DNA of 64,000 bases, taken from positions 124,001 through 188,000 of the forward strand of contig NZ_JABAID010000006.1 of assembly GCF_012641335.1 (NCBI RefSeq), written 5' to 3'. The notes below the pieces were generated by a model. That model was not told the origin of the DNA. It ran no database searches and saw nothing but the letters and a program-made list of their open reading frames with translations. A program made the translations under genes and the position numbers. Positions 37,828 to 46,542 of this stretch are shown here, piece after piece. Numbering within the stretch: position 1 is the stretch's first letter; every line of letters starts with the position of its first letter. The DNA comes from Novosphingobium sp. ERN07 (GTDB lineage: Bacteria > Pseudomonadota > Alphaproteobacteria > Sphingomonadales > Sphingomonadaceae).

Positions 37828-38456
37828 CAGGCGTGCTCTATACCGCGTTCGGAGCCATAGAGCACGCGCTCCTCGCCGTTCTCCACCAGCGCGATGGAGC
37901 CTTGCACCAGCGAAGGTGCAATCGGCGCGCCGTGCAGCGGATGCACAGGATAGCCCGCCATGATCCCGCGCAGCACCCGGCTTGAAATGCCGTGCATCAC
38001 CACGATGTGATCCCCGCCCATATCATCCAGCCGATCGATCCACCGGTTCAGCCGCGCGGCAATCATCGGATAGTCCTCACCATCCGGGGCCGGGCGCAGC
38101 AGGTGGTCCTCGATCACAATGGGGCCAACTTCGTCCTCCACCTCGCCATAAGAGCGCCCGCACCACGATCCCATGTCGATCTCTTTAAGGTCCATCGTGC
38201 GTCGCGATGCAAACCAGTCCAGCCCCAGTTCCTCGGCAATCAGAGCCGCTGTCTGCAATGCGCGCCCGGTGTCAGAGATGTGCAGAGTGACGTCAGGCCG
38301 CTCGCCCAGTTCCCGCCGCAGCGCGCAGCCCATCGCCACCGCCTGTTCAAAGCCCTGCCGCGTCAGCGGCGTGTGGATGTTGTTCGCCTGCAGCCGACGG
38401 GTAGCGTTATAGACCGTCTCGCCGTGGCGCATGATGAAGAAGCGACCCTGTTTCAT
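37827..38456 (-). CDS. Histidine phosphatase family protein (phosphoglycerate-mutase-like)
   Basis: This 209-residue phosphatase of the histidine phosphatase superfamily has the nucleophile motif FIMRHGETVYNA near residue 9, the second Arg in LQANNIHTPLTRQG, the catalytic MDLKEIDMGSW and the second His in HIVVMHGIS. It may act on a sugar phosphate, alpha-ribazole phosphate or another small phosphoester; nothing decides which. The ATG at 38456 is favoured over longer starts as it places the RHG motif at the normal position. It lies 11 bases after greB. Confidence 0.88.
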   Translation of the reverse strand: MKQGRFFIMRHGETVYNATRRLQANNIHTPLTRQGFEQAVAMGCALRRELGERPDVTLHISDTGRALQTAALIAEELGLDWFASRRTMDLKEIDMGSWCGRSYGEVEDEVGPIVIEDHLLRPAPDGEDYPMIAARLNRWIDRLDDMGGDHIVVMHGISSRVLRGIMAGYPVHPLHGAPIAPSLVQGSIALVENGEERVLYGSERGIEHA

Positions 38457-38467
38457 GGGGGAGCGCT

Positions 38468-38959
38468 TTAGCCTGTGGCGTCGGGATAGGAAATGCTCAT
38501 GATCTCCCACTCCTTCTCCCCCGAAGGCAGCCGCACGATCCGCAAATCCCCCACCCGCGCCCCGCGCAAGGCCTTGGCAATCGGCGCGCTCCAGCCGATC
38601 AGGTTGTTGCTGGCATTCTGCTCGTCATCGCCAACCAGCGTCAGTACGCGGCGGTTATCGTCCTCGTCAGCAATCTCCACCGTCGCGCCAAATAGCACGC
38701 GGCTGCGATCTTCCATGCGCGCCGGATCGACCACCCGCGCCGCCTTCATCCGCCGCGCAAGGAAAGCCAGCTCCCGATCAATCTCCCGCATCCGCTTGCG
38801 CCCATAGAGATAATCGCCGTTCTCGCTACGGTCGCCATTGCCCGCCGCCCAACTGACGATCTCGACAATCGCGGGACGTTCGGTGCCCAACAGTTGATCA
38901 TACCGCGCGCGCAAGGCGGCAAATCCGGCGGGGGTGATGGGATGACCGTCAGGCTTCAT
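38468..38959 (-). CDS. greB: Transcription elongation factor GreB
   Basis: GreB rescues backtracked RNA polymerase by stimulating cleavage of the transcript. The 163-residue protein has the N-terminal coiled coil with the GreB pattern ERPAIVEIVSWAAGNGDRSENGDYLYGRKR, of which GDRSENGDYLYGRKR holds the acidic catalytic tip. A C-terminal domain (LVGDDEQNASNNLIGWSAPIAKAL) follows. GreA would read KEARKNGDLSEN, so GreB is preferred. It heads the greB-phosphatase-DUF4169 group. Confidence 0.9.
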   Translation of the reverse strand: MKPDGHPITPAGFAALRARYDQLLGTERPAIVEIVSWAAGNGDRSENGDYLYGRKRMREIDRELAFLARRMKAARVVDPARMEDRSRVLFGATVEIADEDDNRRVLTLVGDDEQNASNNLIGWSAPIAKALRGARVGDLRIVRLPSGEKEWEIMSISYPDATG

Positions 38960-39019
38960 GGGGTGGCTTTAAGTCGAGACCAAAACCTATGCAAACGGCA
39001 CAAGCATCTCGCCCTCACA

Positions 39020-39100
39020 TCGTCATCCCGGGCTTGACCCGGGATCCCACTTTCTTCTTCCCTGTCCCATCAGAGGCAGCGGGACCCCGGGTCAAGCTGT
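39020..39100. repeat. Intergenic inverted-repeat element, family B
   Basis: GCTTGACCCGGGATCCCACT (39032-39051) is nearly the inverse of AGCGGGACCCCGGGTCAAGC (39078-39097), with two mismatches. The GTCATCCCGGGCTTGACCCGGGATCC type of palindrome is one I recall as widespread in alphaproteobacterial intergenic DNA. It differs from the element at 7892. Confidence 0.7.
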
Positions 39101-39253
39101 ACAGATCGGGGAGACGGGGAATGGCCGGAGGTCGCTTGCACTACGGTCGCGTCTTGCTGCGCAAGCAAGCAAGTGTATCTTTCGTGCGATGACAACGAGT
39201 CTATTTGATGGCGTACCCTACAGCGCCCGCATCACATCCTTCGCGATAACCTC

Positions 39254-39673
39254 GTGCGCGATCATCGCTCGTTGGCATTCATCGCCGTTTTTGCACAAAA
39301 CGAGCCGTTCGAACGCAGTCAGGTCGTTGGCTGTTATGTAGCCCCACAGGCTCCGTCACTTGAAATCGGATTGAACGAAATTCGGGTTATAGAACTTGAG
39401 CAGCGAAAACTAAACTATGAACCTCAACCATCCAAAACGAGTTATGTATTAAACGTTCGCCCTGCATTGCAGCTAAAGCCTACGGCCAACGGCCAATACA
39501 CCTTTGAACAGGTGCGGGGCATCGGCTACTTCTGGTCGCTGCTGCCCGAAGACGGCGTGAATAGGAATCGCATCAGGCACCCTGATGAGTATTCCGGGCG
39601 CTTTGAAATCCATGCTTCGGATGGCAAGCGGCTGGTGTATGTCAGGCAAACCACGTCAAGGCTCTGCGAGTGA
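39254..39673 (+). CDS. Hypothetical protein, possibly 5'-truncated
   Basis: I do not recognise this 139-residue product. The recognisable part begins VVGCYVAPQAPSLEIGLNEIRVIE and ends LVYVRQTTSRLCE. It looks like a small secreted or lipoprotein-type beta domain whose homologues would be expected to have a signal peptide. Here only SLAFIAVFAQN precedes it, no good ribosome-binding site is seen, and the GTG start is weak. The DNA from 39300 to 39480 is visibly richer in A and T than its neighbours, which suggests transfer or a different evolutionary history. It may be a remnant. Confidence 0.5.
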   Translation: MRDHRSLAFIAVFAQNEPFERSQVVGCYVAPQAPSLEIGLNEIRVIELEQRKLNYEPQPSKTSYVLNVRPALQLKPTANGQYTFEQVRGIGYFWSLLPEDGVNRNRIRHPDEYSGRFEIHASDGKRLVYVRQTTSRLCE

Positions 39674-39679
39674 AGCTGA

Positions 39680-41698
39680 TCACCCCGGCTCCCGCTTCCC
39701 AATGAAGTAACTCATCGGATTGCTTCCCCGATAGGTCGCAAACTGCGGGTTCATCGCCTCATAGACCACCGCATTTTCCAGCACGCGCTGCACATAGTTG
39801 CGCGTTTCGGACAGCGGAATCTTTTCGATCCATTCCACCCAGTCCACGCCGCCATTGCGCGGGTCGCCATTGGCGCGCAGGAACTTGTTCACGTTGCCGG
39901 GGCCAGCGTTATAGGCCGCCACGGCCAGCGGCCACGATCCGTTGTAATAGTCCAGCATCCGCGCAAAATAGCCCGCGCCAAGCTGGATGTTATAGCCCGC
40001 ATCCTCGGTCAGCGCGCCGGGGCGGTAGGACAGGCCAAGCTTGCCCGCCTGCTCGTTCGCCGTGCCCGGCATAAGCTGCATGAGCCCGCGCGCGCCCGCA
40101 TGGCTGACGGCATTCTGCGCGAACTGGCTCTCCTGGCGGCTGATCGCGTGAACGCTGGTCCACTTGCTTTCATATCCCGGCGGCACCGGGATCAGCGGAA
40201 AGGCGATGTGCTGAAAATCAAGATAGCCGCGCGCTGCCGCGGCTTGCCCCACGATTACGCCCAGATCGCGCCGCCCCAGATCGCGCGCCAATTGCGCCAC
40301 CATCATGTGCTGGCCTTCGGTCTGCTGCTGTTCGGCCACTTCCTTGAAGAAGCGGATCGTGGTGCGCCAATCGCCATTGCGCGCCACTTCGCGCACGGCC
40401 AGCGTCAGCGGCTGGTTGTAGAACCGGGTGCGTTCGTCAGGCGTAGCTTGCGCGTTCGAATCCGCAGCGAACTGCGGCACCGGGCGGCCCAGCCGTTCCA
40501 ATGCCAGCAGGCCGTAGAACTGGTCGGCATATTGCGCGGCCATCTCGAAGTAGCGCCGCGCTTCGGCCTGCTGTCCGCCGCGCGCTGCCGCTTTCCCGGC
40601 CCAGTAAAAGCCCTTTGATCGTGTGCCCGGCGTCCGCGCTGCTGCGCCATAGCGCCAGAACAGCGGGGCCGCGCCCGCATAGTCGCCAATGTTGAAATAG
40701 GCCTGCGTGCCGCCCAGCCACATCAATGATGTGTAATCGTCGCGCATGTCATAGGCGAGTTGGCTGACATCCTCACCCGCAGCGAAGGCATCGTCGATCC
40801 CCGCCGCAATCCGCATCGCCGCGCGCGCATCGCCCGATGTTGCCGCGCCGCGCGCGTTGATCAGCAGTTCCTCGACCCACTTCGTCCGGTCCAGCGGCTG
40901 ACGTGCCAGCAGGGGCCGGTTGGCCAGAAACGCCCGCGCACCCGCGCCATTGCCCGCCTTGCGCAATTGCCGCACGCGCTGGAAGACAAAGCCCGGATCG
41001 CTGTTCAGCAGTTGGGTCGAAACGCCCGATACGGCGGCATAAGGATCGCCGCCCTGCATCGCCGCCAGTCGCGCGCCATCGATGCTCTTGCGCGCGGGGC
41101 TGACCCACACCACCTGCCTTGCCGCCTGATCGGTTGCCCCTGCCCAAAGCAGTGCATCCATCCGCGCATCATGATCATCAGCGGTAAAGCTGGTGCCCCA
41201 ATTGGCCAGCAGTGCGCTTTCCGCTGCATCGGTCATCGCCCCGCCGCGCCACGCCGCCCGCGCTGCCTCGCGCGCTTCGGGGCGGCCAAGCTGGGTCAGC
41301 GCCAGCGCATATTGCGCGCGGCCCATATTGGTCAGCGGCGGCTTCTGGGTGAAATAGCTTACCAGTCGCGCCGGATCGACTGCCTCCCGCTCCAGCGAGA
41401 GTTCGGCATAGCGACGCAGCTTTTCTTCATCCGGGAAGCCGGAATAGGTCACAACGAAATTCGAATAGTCGGAAAACCCAAAACGGTTCGAACTGCTCAG
41501 CAGTTTCCACCGTTCCACCGCCGCCATCATCGGGCCGCCCTGGCTCATCGCCAGATTCGCCCGCGCGCGGTCCCAGTCCGATCCATTGGCGCTTTCGCCG
41601 CCGCTCGCATGAACCACGCTCGACGCCGCCAGCGTCTGCAATAGCGCACCGGCAACACCCCAGCGCAACATCAAGGCTTTCACGTCCATGCCGGACAT
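39680..41698 (-). CDS. slt: Soluble lytic murein transglycosylase
   Basis: This periplasmic enzyme cleaves the MurNAc-GlcNAc bond of peptidoglycan with formation of 1,6-anhydro ends. The 672-residue protein has a signal peptide (cleavage near 31), a long alpha-helical superhelix (about 50-490) and a C-terminal SLT goose-lysozyme domain. The catalytic residue is Glu523 in ISRQESQF, with GARGLMQLMPGTA and VAAYNAGPGNVNKF following. Its products feed the recycling steps represented by ldcA and mpl at 21-23 kb. AAGGAG lies 12 bases before the ATG. Confidence 0.92.
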   Translation of the reverse strand: MSGMDVKALMLRWGVAGALLQTLAASSVVHASGGESANGSDWDRARANLAMSQGGPMMAAVERWKLLSSSNRFGFSDYSNFVVTYSGFPDEEKLRRYAELSLEREAVDPARLVSYFTQKPPLTNMGRAQYALALTQLGRPEAREAARAAWRGGAMTDAAESALLANWGTSFTADDHDARMDALLWAGATDQAARQVVWVSPARKSIDGARLAAMQGGDPYAAVSGVSTQLLNSDPGFVFQRVRQLRKAGNGAGARAFLANRPLLARQPLDRTKWVEELLINARGAATSGDARAAMRIAAGIDDAFAAGEDVSQLAYDMRDDYTSLMWLGGTQAYFNIGDYAGAAPLFWRYGAAARTPGTRSKGFYWAGKAAARGGQQAEARRYFEMAAQYADQFYGLLALERLGRPVPQFAADSNAQATPDERTRFYNQPLTLAVREVARNGDWRTTIRFFKEVAEQQQTEGQHMMVAQLARDLGRRDLGVIVGQAAAARGYLDFQHIAFPLIPVPPGYESKWTSVHAISRQESQFAQNAVSHAGARGLMQLMPGTANEQAGKLGLSYRPGALTEDAGYNIQLGAGYFARMLDYYNGSWPLAVAAYNAGPGNVNKFLRANGDPRNGGVDWVEWIEKIPLSETRNYVQRVLENAVVYEAMNPQFATYRGSNPMSYFIGKREPG

Positions 41699-41798
41699 AC
41701 TATGGAGCGGCTCCTTATCAGGCGCTGAACAGACCCCTTCAGGGTTCGACTTGTTGTAAGCCGAACTGCTTTATGGGGCAAATTGAGGGATACTGTCC

Positions 41799-42680
41799 AT
41801 GTTTTCCGGCTCCATTCCGGCCCTTGTCACCCCTTTTCGCGATGGAGCGTTTGACGAGAAAACCTTTCGCCGTCTGGTAGACTGGCAGATCGAAAACGGC
41901 TCCTCCGCGCTGGTGCCCTGCGGCACCACCGGAGAGGCATCGACGCTTTCGAACGCCGAACACCATCGCGTGATCGAAGTCTGCGTTGAGCAGGCCGCCG
42001 GTCGTGTGCCGGTGATCGCGGGCTGTGGCAGCAATGATACGATGAACGCGCTGCTGCACATGAACTTTTCCAAGAAGTGCGGCGCGCAGGCCGCACTTTG
42101 CGTTGCGCCCTACTACAACCGCCCGAGCCAGGCGGGCATCATCGCGCACTTCAGCTACCTTGCCGAACACAACGATCTGCCCATCGTGCTCTACAACGTG
42201 CCGGGCCGCACGGTGACCGACATCCTGCCCGAAACGGTGTGCGAACTGGCGAAGCGTTACCCGGACAAGATCGTGGCGATCAAGGATGCGAGCGGCGATC
42301 TTAGCCGCGTTACCGACCACCGCATGGGCATAGGCAAGAACTTCTGCCAGCTTTCGGGCGACGATGAACTGGCGCTTCCGGCCAATGCCGCAGGCGCTGT
42401 CGGCTGCATTTCAGTAACAGCCAACGTCGCGCCTCGGCTCTGCGCCGATTTTCAGGCCGCGTGTGCCGAAAACGATTTCGAAAAGGCGCGTGAACTGAAC
42501 GACAAGCTCTATCCGCTGCACTACGCGATGTTCTCCGACGCATCGCCCGCGCCGCTCAAGTATGCGCTGTCCCGCGTGTTTGAAGGCCTGACCGATGAAC
42601 TGCGTCTGCCGCTCGTCCCCGCCAGCGCCGAAGCCCGCGCCAAGGTGGACGCCGCGCTGGAGCATGCCGGGCTGATCTGA
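41799..42680 (+). CDS. dapA: 4-hydroxy-tetrahydrodipicolinate synthase
   Basis: DapA condenses pyruvate with aspartate semialdehyde, the first committed step to diaminopimelate and lysine. The 293-residue TIM-barrel protein has the pyruvate-binding GTTGE motif in [11 protein letters not shown]. The catalytic Tyr is in [11 protein letters not shown] and the Schiff-base Lys in [20 protein letters not shown] is also typical. It is divergent from the transglycosylase gene, with 100 bases between the starts. Confidence 0.97.
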   Translation: MFSGSIPALVTPFRDGAFDEKTFRRLVDWQIENGSSALVPCGTTGEASTLSNAEHHRVIEVCVEQAAGRVPVIAGCGSNDTMNALLHMNFSKKCGAQAALCVAPYYNRPSQAGIIAHFSYLAEHNDLPIVLYNVPGRTVTDILPETVCELAKRYPDKIVAIKDASGDLSRVTDHRMGIGKNFCQLSGDDELALPANAAGAVGCISVTANVAPRLCADFQAACAENDFEKARELNDKLYPLHYAMFSDASPAPLKYALSRVFEGLTDELRLPLVPASAEARAKVDAALEHAGLI

Positions 42681-42687
42681 GTGTTTC

Positions 42688-42729
42688 GCCCCGACAAAGT
42701 GTGAAGTTCCCCTTCCGCTTTGCCGGGGC
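42688..42729. repeat. Hairpin between dapA and smpB
   Basis: GCCCCGACAAAG (42688-42699) pairs with CTTTGCCGGGGC (42718-42729) with one mismatch around an 18-base loop. It may end the dapA transcript or stabilise its 3' end; no T-run follows. Confidence 0.45.
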
Positions 42730-42750
42730 AGCGCCTACATGGGCGGGATT

Positions 42751-43233
42751 ATGGCACGCCCCGTACATCCCGAATTCGACAAGAAGAAGATCGTTGCCGA
42801 AAACCGCCGTGCGCGGTTCGAGTATTTTATCGAGGATACCTATGAGGCGGGGATCTGCCTGACGGGGACCGAGGTGAAATCGCTGCGCTTTGGCGAAGGC
42901 TCGATTGCCGAATCCTATGCCGAGGTGAAGGGCGGCGAGGTCTGGCTCGTCAATTCCAACGTGCCCGAATTCAGCCACGGCAACCGCTTCAACCACGTGC
43001 CCAAGCGACCGCGCAAGCTGCTGCTGAAAGAGCGGCAGATTGCCCGCTTTACCGGCGCGGTTGAACGCAAGGGCATGACGCTGGTGCCGCTATCGATCTA
43101 CTTCAACAGCCGGGGCCGCGCGAAGGTTGAACTTGCGCTGGCCAAGGGCAAGAATGTGGCCGACAAGCGCGCGACGATCAAGGAACGCGACTGGAAGCGC
43201 GACAAGGCGCGGATCATGAAAGATCATGGATAA
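42751..43233 (+). CDS. smpB: SsrA-binding protein SmpB
   Basis: SmpB carries tmRNA to ribosomes stalled on broken messages. The 160-residue protein shows [20 protein letters not shown], then [12 protein letters not shown] and a basic C-terminal tail ([21 protein letters not shown] in part) that enters the mRNA channel. An ATG at 42739 is also open; the ATG at 42751, with GGGCGGG upstream, matches the family N-terminus MARP. Confidence 0.96.
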   Translation: MARPVHPEFDKKKIVAENRRARFEYFIEDTYEAGICLTGTEVKSLRFGEGSIAESYAEVKGGEVWLVNSNVPEFSHGNRFNHVPKRPRKLLLKERQIARFTGAVERKGMTLVPLSIYFNSRGRAKVELALAKGKNVADKRATIKERDWKRDKARIMKDHG

Positions 43234-43335
43234 GCGATGCAGCGTGACCTGCTTCACCGACCGGCAAGCTTTTAAGGGCTAAGGGTCTGGCGGCCCGTGG
43301 CAGGGCAGGCGAAAAACGGATACAGCAAGGGCACG

Positions 43336-43896
43336 ATGTTCAACAGGATCGTCAACTGGGCACGGGCCAACATGCCAACGCGCGAGCAGATGGAGCACAA
43401 CCGCTTCGCCCGCCCGCTCGCAGCACGGCATGAACTTTGGCGCTTCACCCGGCGGTCGGTTCCGCGCGGTGTGGCGGCAGGCTTGTTCATTGGCATTTTC
43501 GCTCTGATCCCCGGCGTGCAGATCGTTGGCGCGGCGCTGATGTGTGTGCCGTGCCGGGGCAATATTCCGCTGGCTGTGCTGATGACCTTCATTTCGATCC
43601 CGCCGACCACCCTGTTCGTGTTCCTTCCCGGTGCCATCGCAGTAGGCAACAGCTTCGGCTTCCACGCCGATTTCGCCACAGTGAGCGATATGGTTACGAC
43701 CGGGGCAAGCGTGGGTGATTGGCTGGCATGGCTCGGGTCGGACGCCGCACCCTCGCTGGTAATTGGCCTCTTCCTCATCTCGATTGTAGCGGCGGCGCTT
43801 GGCTATGCCATTTCCGCACTGGGCTGGCGCTGGTGGACCGCGCACAAGCGCAAGGCTCGGCAGCTTCGTTTTGCAGCGCGGGATTTTCCTGACTGA
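43336..43896 (+). CDS. DUF2062 membrane protein
   Basis: This 186-residue membrane protein belongs to the DUF2062 family of unknown function. After a basic N-terminal helix (RARHELWRFTRRSVPRG region) it has hydrophobic segments near 45-70, 80-105 and 140-165, including the family motif GLFIGIFALIPGVQI. The frame is open from 43297; the ATG at 43336 follows AAGG and is preferred. The stop overlaps the start of cckA by one base (TGATGG), suggesting co-expression of the two. Confidence 0.8.
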   Translation: MFNRIVNWARANMPTREQMEHNRFARPLAARHELWRFTRRSVPRGVAAGLFIGIFALIPGVQIVGAALMCVPCRGNIPLAVLMTFISIPPTTLFVFLPGAIAVGNSFGFHADFATVSDMVTTGASVGDWLAWLGSDAAPSLVIGLFLISIVAAALGYAISALGWRWWTAHKRKARQLRFAARDFPD

Positions 43897-46334
43897 TGGC
43901 AAGTCTGGGGGGCGAGGCTGAACGGACGGGGGCGGAAACCACGCCCCTGCGCGATTGGCTGATGCTCGGCGGGGCGGTTGTGGCAAGCGGCGCGGCTTTG
44001 TGGGCCGTATCAGGCCAACCGCTGGTGGTCGGTGGCTTCCTTGGAGGCGTGGGCGTGATCGGCGCTGCGTTGCGTCTGGCGCATCGTCCACAACGGACGG
44101 CGGCTCCCACCGATTTTGCCGTGCCCGATTGGTCGGTCACCAATGCCGCCATCGAAAGCGCGGACACGGCCATCGCCATCACCGATCGCGCCGGGCGGCT
44201 GGTCTGCGCCAACGCGCTGATGAACGAATGGTTCGGCGCAGGTCTTGCGCCGCCGCGCCTGCCGTTGGACAAGACCTCGGTCGAGGCGCTGGAAGATGCG
44301 CTTCGCGGGGCGTGGCGCGATGGGCAGGCCAGCGCCGATGCCCTGACGTCGGCTAAGGGAACCTGGCGTGCCAAGCTCAGCCGTGCCGGGCGGGGTGAGG
44401 ACTTCCTGATTTGGCGTTTCCTCCCGGTGGTCACGCAGAATCTCGTGGCCGATATGGCTGCGCACGTTGCCGGAAAGCTGGGCCGAGCGCTGGCGCGCGA
44501 AGGCTTTCAGGCGGTTGTGGTCAACCCCGAAGGCACTGTGTTGGCTGCCAATAGCGCCTTCGCTCAACGCGCGACGGGCAATGCGGGCAGCGAGATGGCT
44601 GGAACCGACTTCGTGTCATACCTTGCCAGCGACGATTCCGAGCGCGTGTTTTACGCCCGCGAAGGCGGCAAGGGCGCGCCGGTGCGGCTGGTCCACTTGC
44701 CGGTGGCCGACCCTGACGGCATTGCGAATACCGATCCGGCACGCACCGCATCGCTGTTTCTGCTGATCGACAACCAGCAGAGCGTGGGCGATATTCGCGC
44801 TGGCCTGCCGCAGATCGAAGCGCTGCTGTCGCGCCTGCCGCTGGGCCTTGCGATGACCGACCGCGACGGGCGCTTCCTCTTTGCCAATGCCGCGTTCCTG
44901 CGCGCGGCGGGGCATGAAGACAATTTCCCGCCGCCCTATCCTGCCGATCTTGTGATCAAGGAAGACAAGGGCGCGCTGGTCGATGCCGTTCGCCGCTATG
45001 CCCAAGGGCAGGCGACGGCAGGCGATGTGGCCGTGCGGTTGCGTGCTGCACCGGAAGAGCCGGTGTCGCTCAGCCTTGCGGGCGTGCGCGGGCTGGGGGA
45101 TGGCGCGGTGCTGCTGAGCCTCAAGGATTCATCCGAGGAAACCCGGCTGAAGCGCGAGATTGCGCAGGCTACCAAGATGCAGGCAGTGGGCCAATTGGCG
45201 GGTGGCGTGGCGCACGATTTCAACAACGTGCTGACCGCGATCATCGGCTACTGTGACCTCATGCTGATGCGCCACACGCCGGGCGATAGCGATTATGACG
45301 ATATCCAGCAGATCAAGGCCAATTCGAACCGCGCGGCATCGCTGACGCGGCAACTGCTGGCATTCTCTCGCCAGCAGACGCTGCGCCCGCAAGTGCTGCA
45401 ACTTCCCGATGTGGTGGCCGAGGTTTCGGCTCTGCTGAAGCGGCTGATCGGTGAGAAGATCACGCTGGAAGTGACGCACGACCGCGATCTGGGCTTCGTG
45501 CGTGCCGACCCGACCCAACTCGAACAAGTGCTGTTGAACCTTGCCGTCAACGCGCGCGATGCGATCACCGATCGACTGGCGGCGGGCGGTGGGAAAGGCC
45601 CGGCAGGGGTGGTCAAGCTGATCACCCGGCGCGTGACCGCAGCGGATGTGCGCGCGATGAAGAGCGAAATTCTGCCCATCGGTGACTACACCGCGCTGAT
45701 GGTGGAGGACAATGGCCACGGCATCAAGCCGACCCAGATCGGCAAGATTTTCGAACCTTTCTTCACCACAAAGGAGAAGGGCAAGGGTACTGGGCTTGGC
45801 CTTTCCACCGTCTACGGCATCGTCAAGCAATCGGGCGGGTTCATCTTCGCTGAAAGCGACGTGGGCAAGTTCACGCGCTTCAGCATCTATCTGCCGGTCC
45901 ACCATCCCGATGCGGCGGAACTGGCGCAAGCCACAAAACCTGCCGCTGCTGAGCCGAAGCGCGAGTGGTCAGGCGGGGGTAAGGTGCTGTTGGTGGAAGA
46001 CGAGGAAACCGTGCGCGCAGTGGCTGAACGTGCGCTGGTGCGGCAGGGCTATGAAGTGACCACTGCGTCCGACGGCGAGGAAGGGCTGGAAGCCATTGGG
46101 CGTGGCACCTTCGATCTTGTTGTTTCGGACGTGGTGATGCCGACGATGGACGGCCCGGCGATGGCCCGCGAAATTCGTGCGTTGAAGCCCGACCTGCCGT
46201 TCCTGTTCATGTCGGGCTATGCCGAGGAGCAGCTTCGGCGCGAGATCGACATTCCGAACATGCACTTTCTGGCCAAGCCGTTTTCAGTCCAGCAGATTTG
46301 TGAGGCGGTGGAAATGGTGCTGCGGCGGCGGTAA
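43896..46334 (+). CDS. cckA: Hybrid histidine kinase, CckA homologue
   Basis: CckA heads the CckA-ChpT-CtrA phosphorelay that controls cell cycle and motility in alphaproteobacteria. The 812-residue protein has two N-terminal hydrophobic segments (24-66), PAS-like regions (about 85-410) and a dimerisation domain with His440 in GGVAHDFNNVLTAIIGYCD. ATPase motifs (NLAVNARDAI, EDNGHGI, GTGLGLSTVYGIVKQSGG) follow. The receiver domain holds Asp745 in VVSDVVMPTMDGP, and FMSGYAEE and FLAKPFS complete it. The CckA-type combination of HDFNN and the terminal receiver is distinctive. Confidence 0.93.
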   Translation: MASLGGEAERTGAETTPLRDWLMLGGAVVASGAALWAVSGQPLVVGGFLGGVGVIGAALRLAHRPQRTAAPTDFAVPDWSVTNAAIESADTAIAITDRAGRLVCANALMNEWFGAGLAPPRLPLDKTSVEALEDALRGAWRDGQASADALTSAKGTWRAKLSRAGRGEDFLIWRFLPVVTQNLVADMAAHVAGKLGRALAREGFQAVVVNPEGTVLAANSAFAQRATGNAGSEMAGTDFVSYLASDDSERVFYAREGGKGAPVRLVHLPVADPDGIANTDPARTASLFLLIDNQQSVGDIRAGLPQIEALLSRLPLGLAMTDRDGRFLFANAAFLRAAGHEDNFPPPYPADLVIKEDKGALVDAVRRYAQGQATAGDVAVRLRAAPEEPVSLSLAGVRGLGDGAVLLSLKDSSEETRLKREIAQATKMQAVGQLAGGVAHDFNNVLTAIIGYCDLMLMRHTPGDSDYDDIQQIKANSNRAASLTRQLLAFSRQQTLRPQVLQLPDVVAEVSALLKRLIGEKITLEVTHDRDLGFVRADPTQLEQVLLNLAVNARDAITDRLAAGGGKGPAGVVKLITRRVTAADVRAMKSEILPIGDYTALMVEDNGHGIKPTQIGKIFEPFFTTKEKGKGTGLGLSTVYGIVKQSGGFIFAESDVGKFTRFSIYLPVHHPDAAELAQATKPAAAEPKREWSGGGKVLLVEDEETVRAVAERALVRQGYEVTTASDGEEGLEAIGRGTFDLVVSDVVMPTMDGPAMAREIRALKPDLPFLFMSGYAEEQLRREIDIPNMHFLAKPFSVQQICEAVEMVLRRR

Positions 46335-46339
46335 ACCTG

Positions 46340-46388
46340 TTCAGGAAACGAGGTGGTTTCCTGAAGGGGGTTTACACAGTTTACACAG
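46340..46388. repeat. Hairpin plus tandem TTTACACAG after cckA
   Basis: TTCAGGAAAC (46340-46349) and GTTTCCTGAA (46356-46365) form a perfect 10-bp stem with a 6-base loop, starting five bases after the stop codon. Two exact tandem copies of TTTACACAG follow at 46371-46388. The stem may end the cckA transcript; the tandem motif is unexplained. Confidence 0.6.
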
Positions 46389-46542
46389 TCCAGAGAGAAT
46401 AATTCAGGGGGCCTTGTAAGGGCATTGGGGCGCACCTCGACCCGGCGGAAAGCACCGGGATTGCGAGGGTTTGCGCAGGCGATTGACAGTTCAAGGAGCG
46501 GCGCAGAGACTGCCTTGCCGCCGGGCCTGTAGGACAGCCGAT

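Noticed and set aside
43896-46334. Assigning the hybrid kinase to a nitrogen-regulation NtrY/NtrB family
   Set aside because: The terminal receiver, the HDFNN box and position beside smpB match CckA better.
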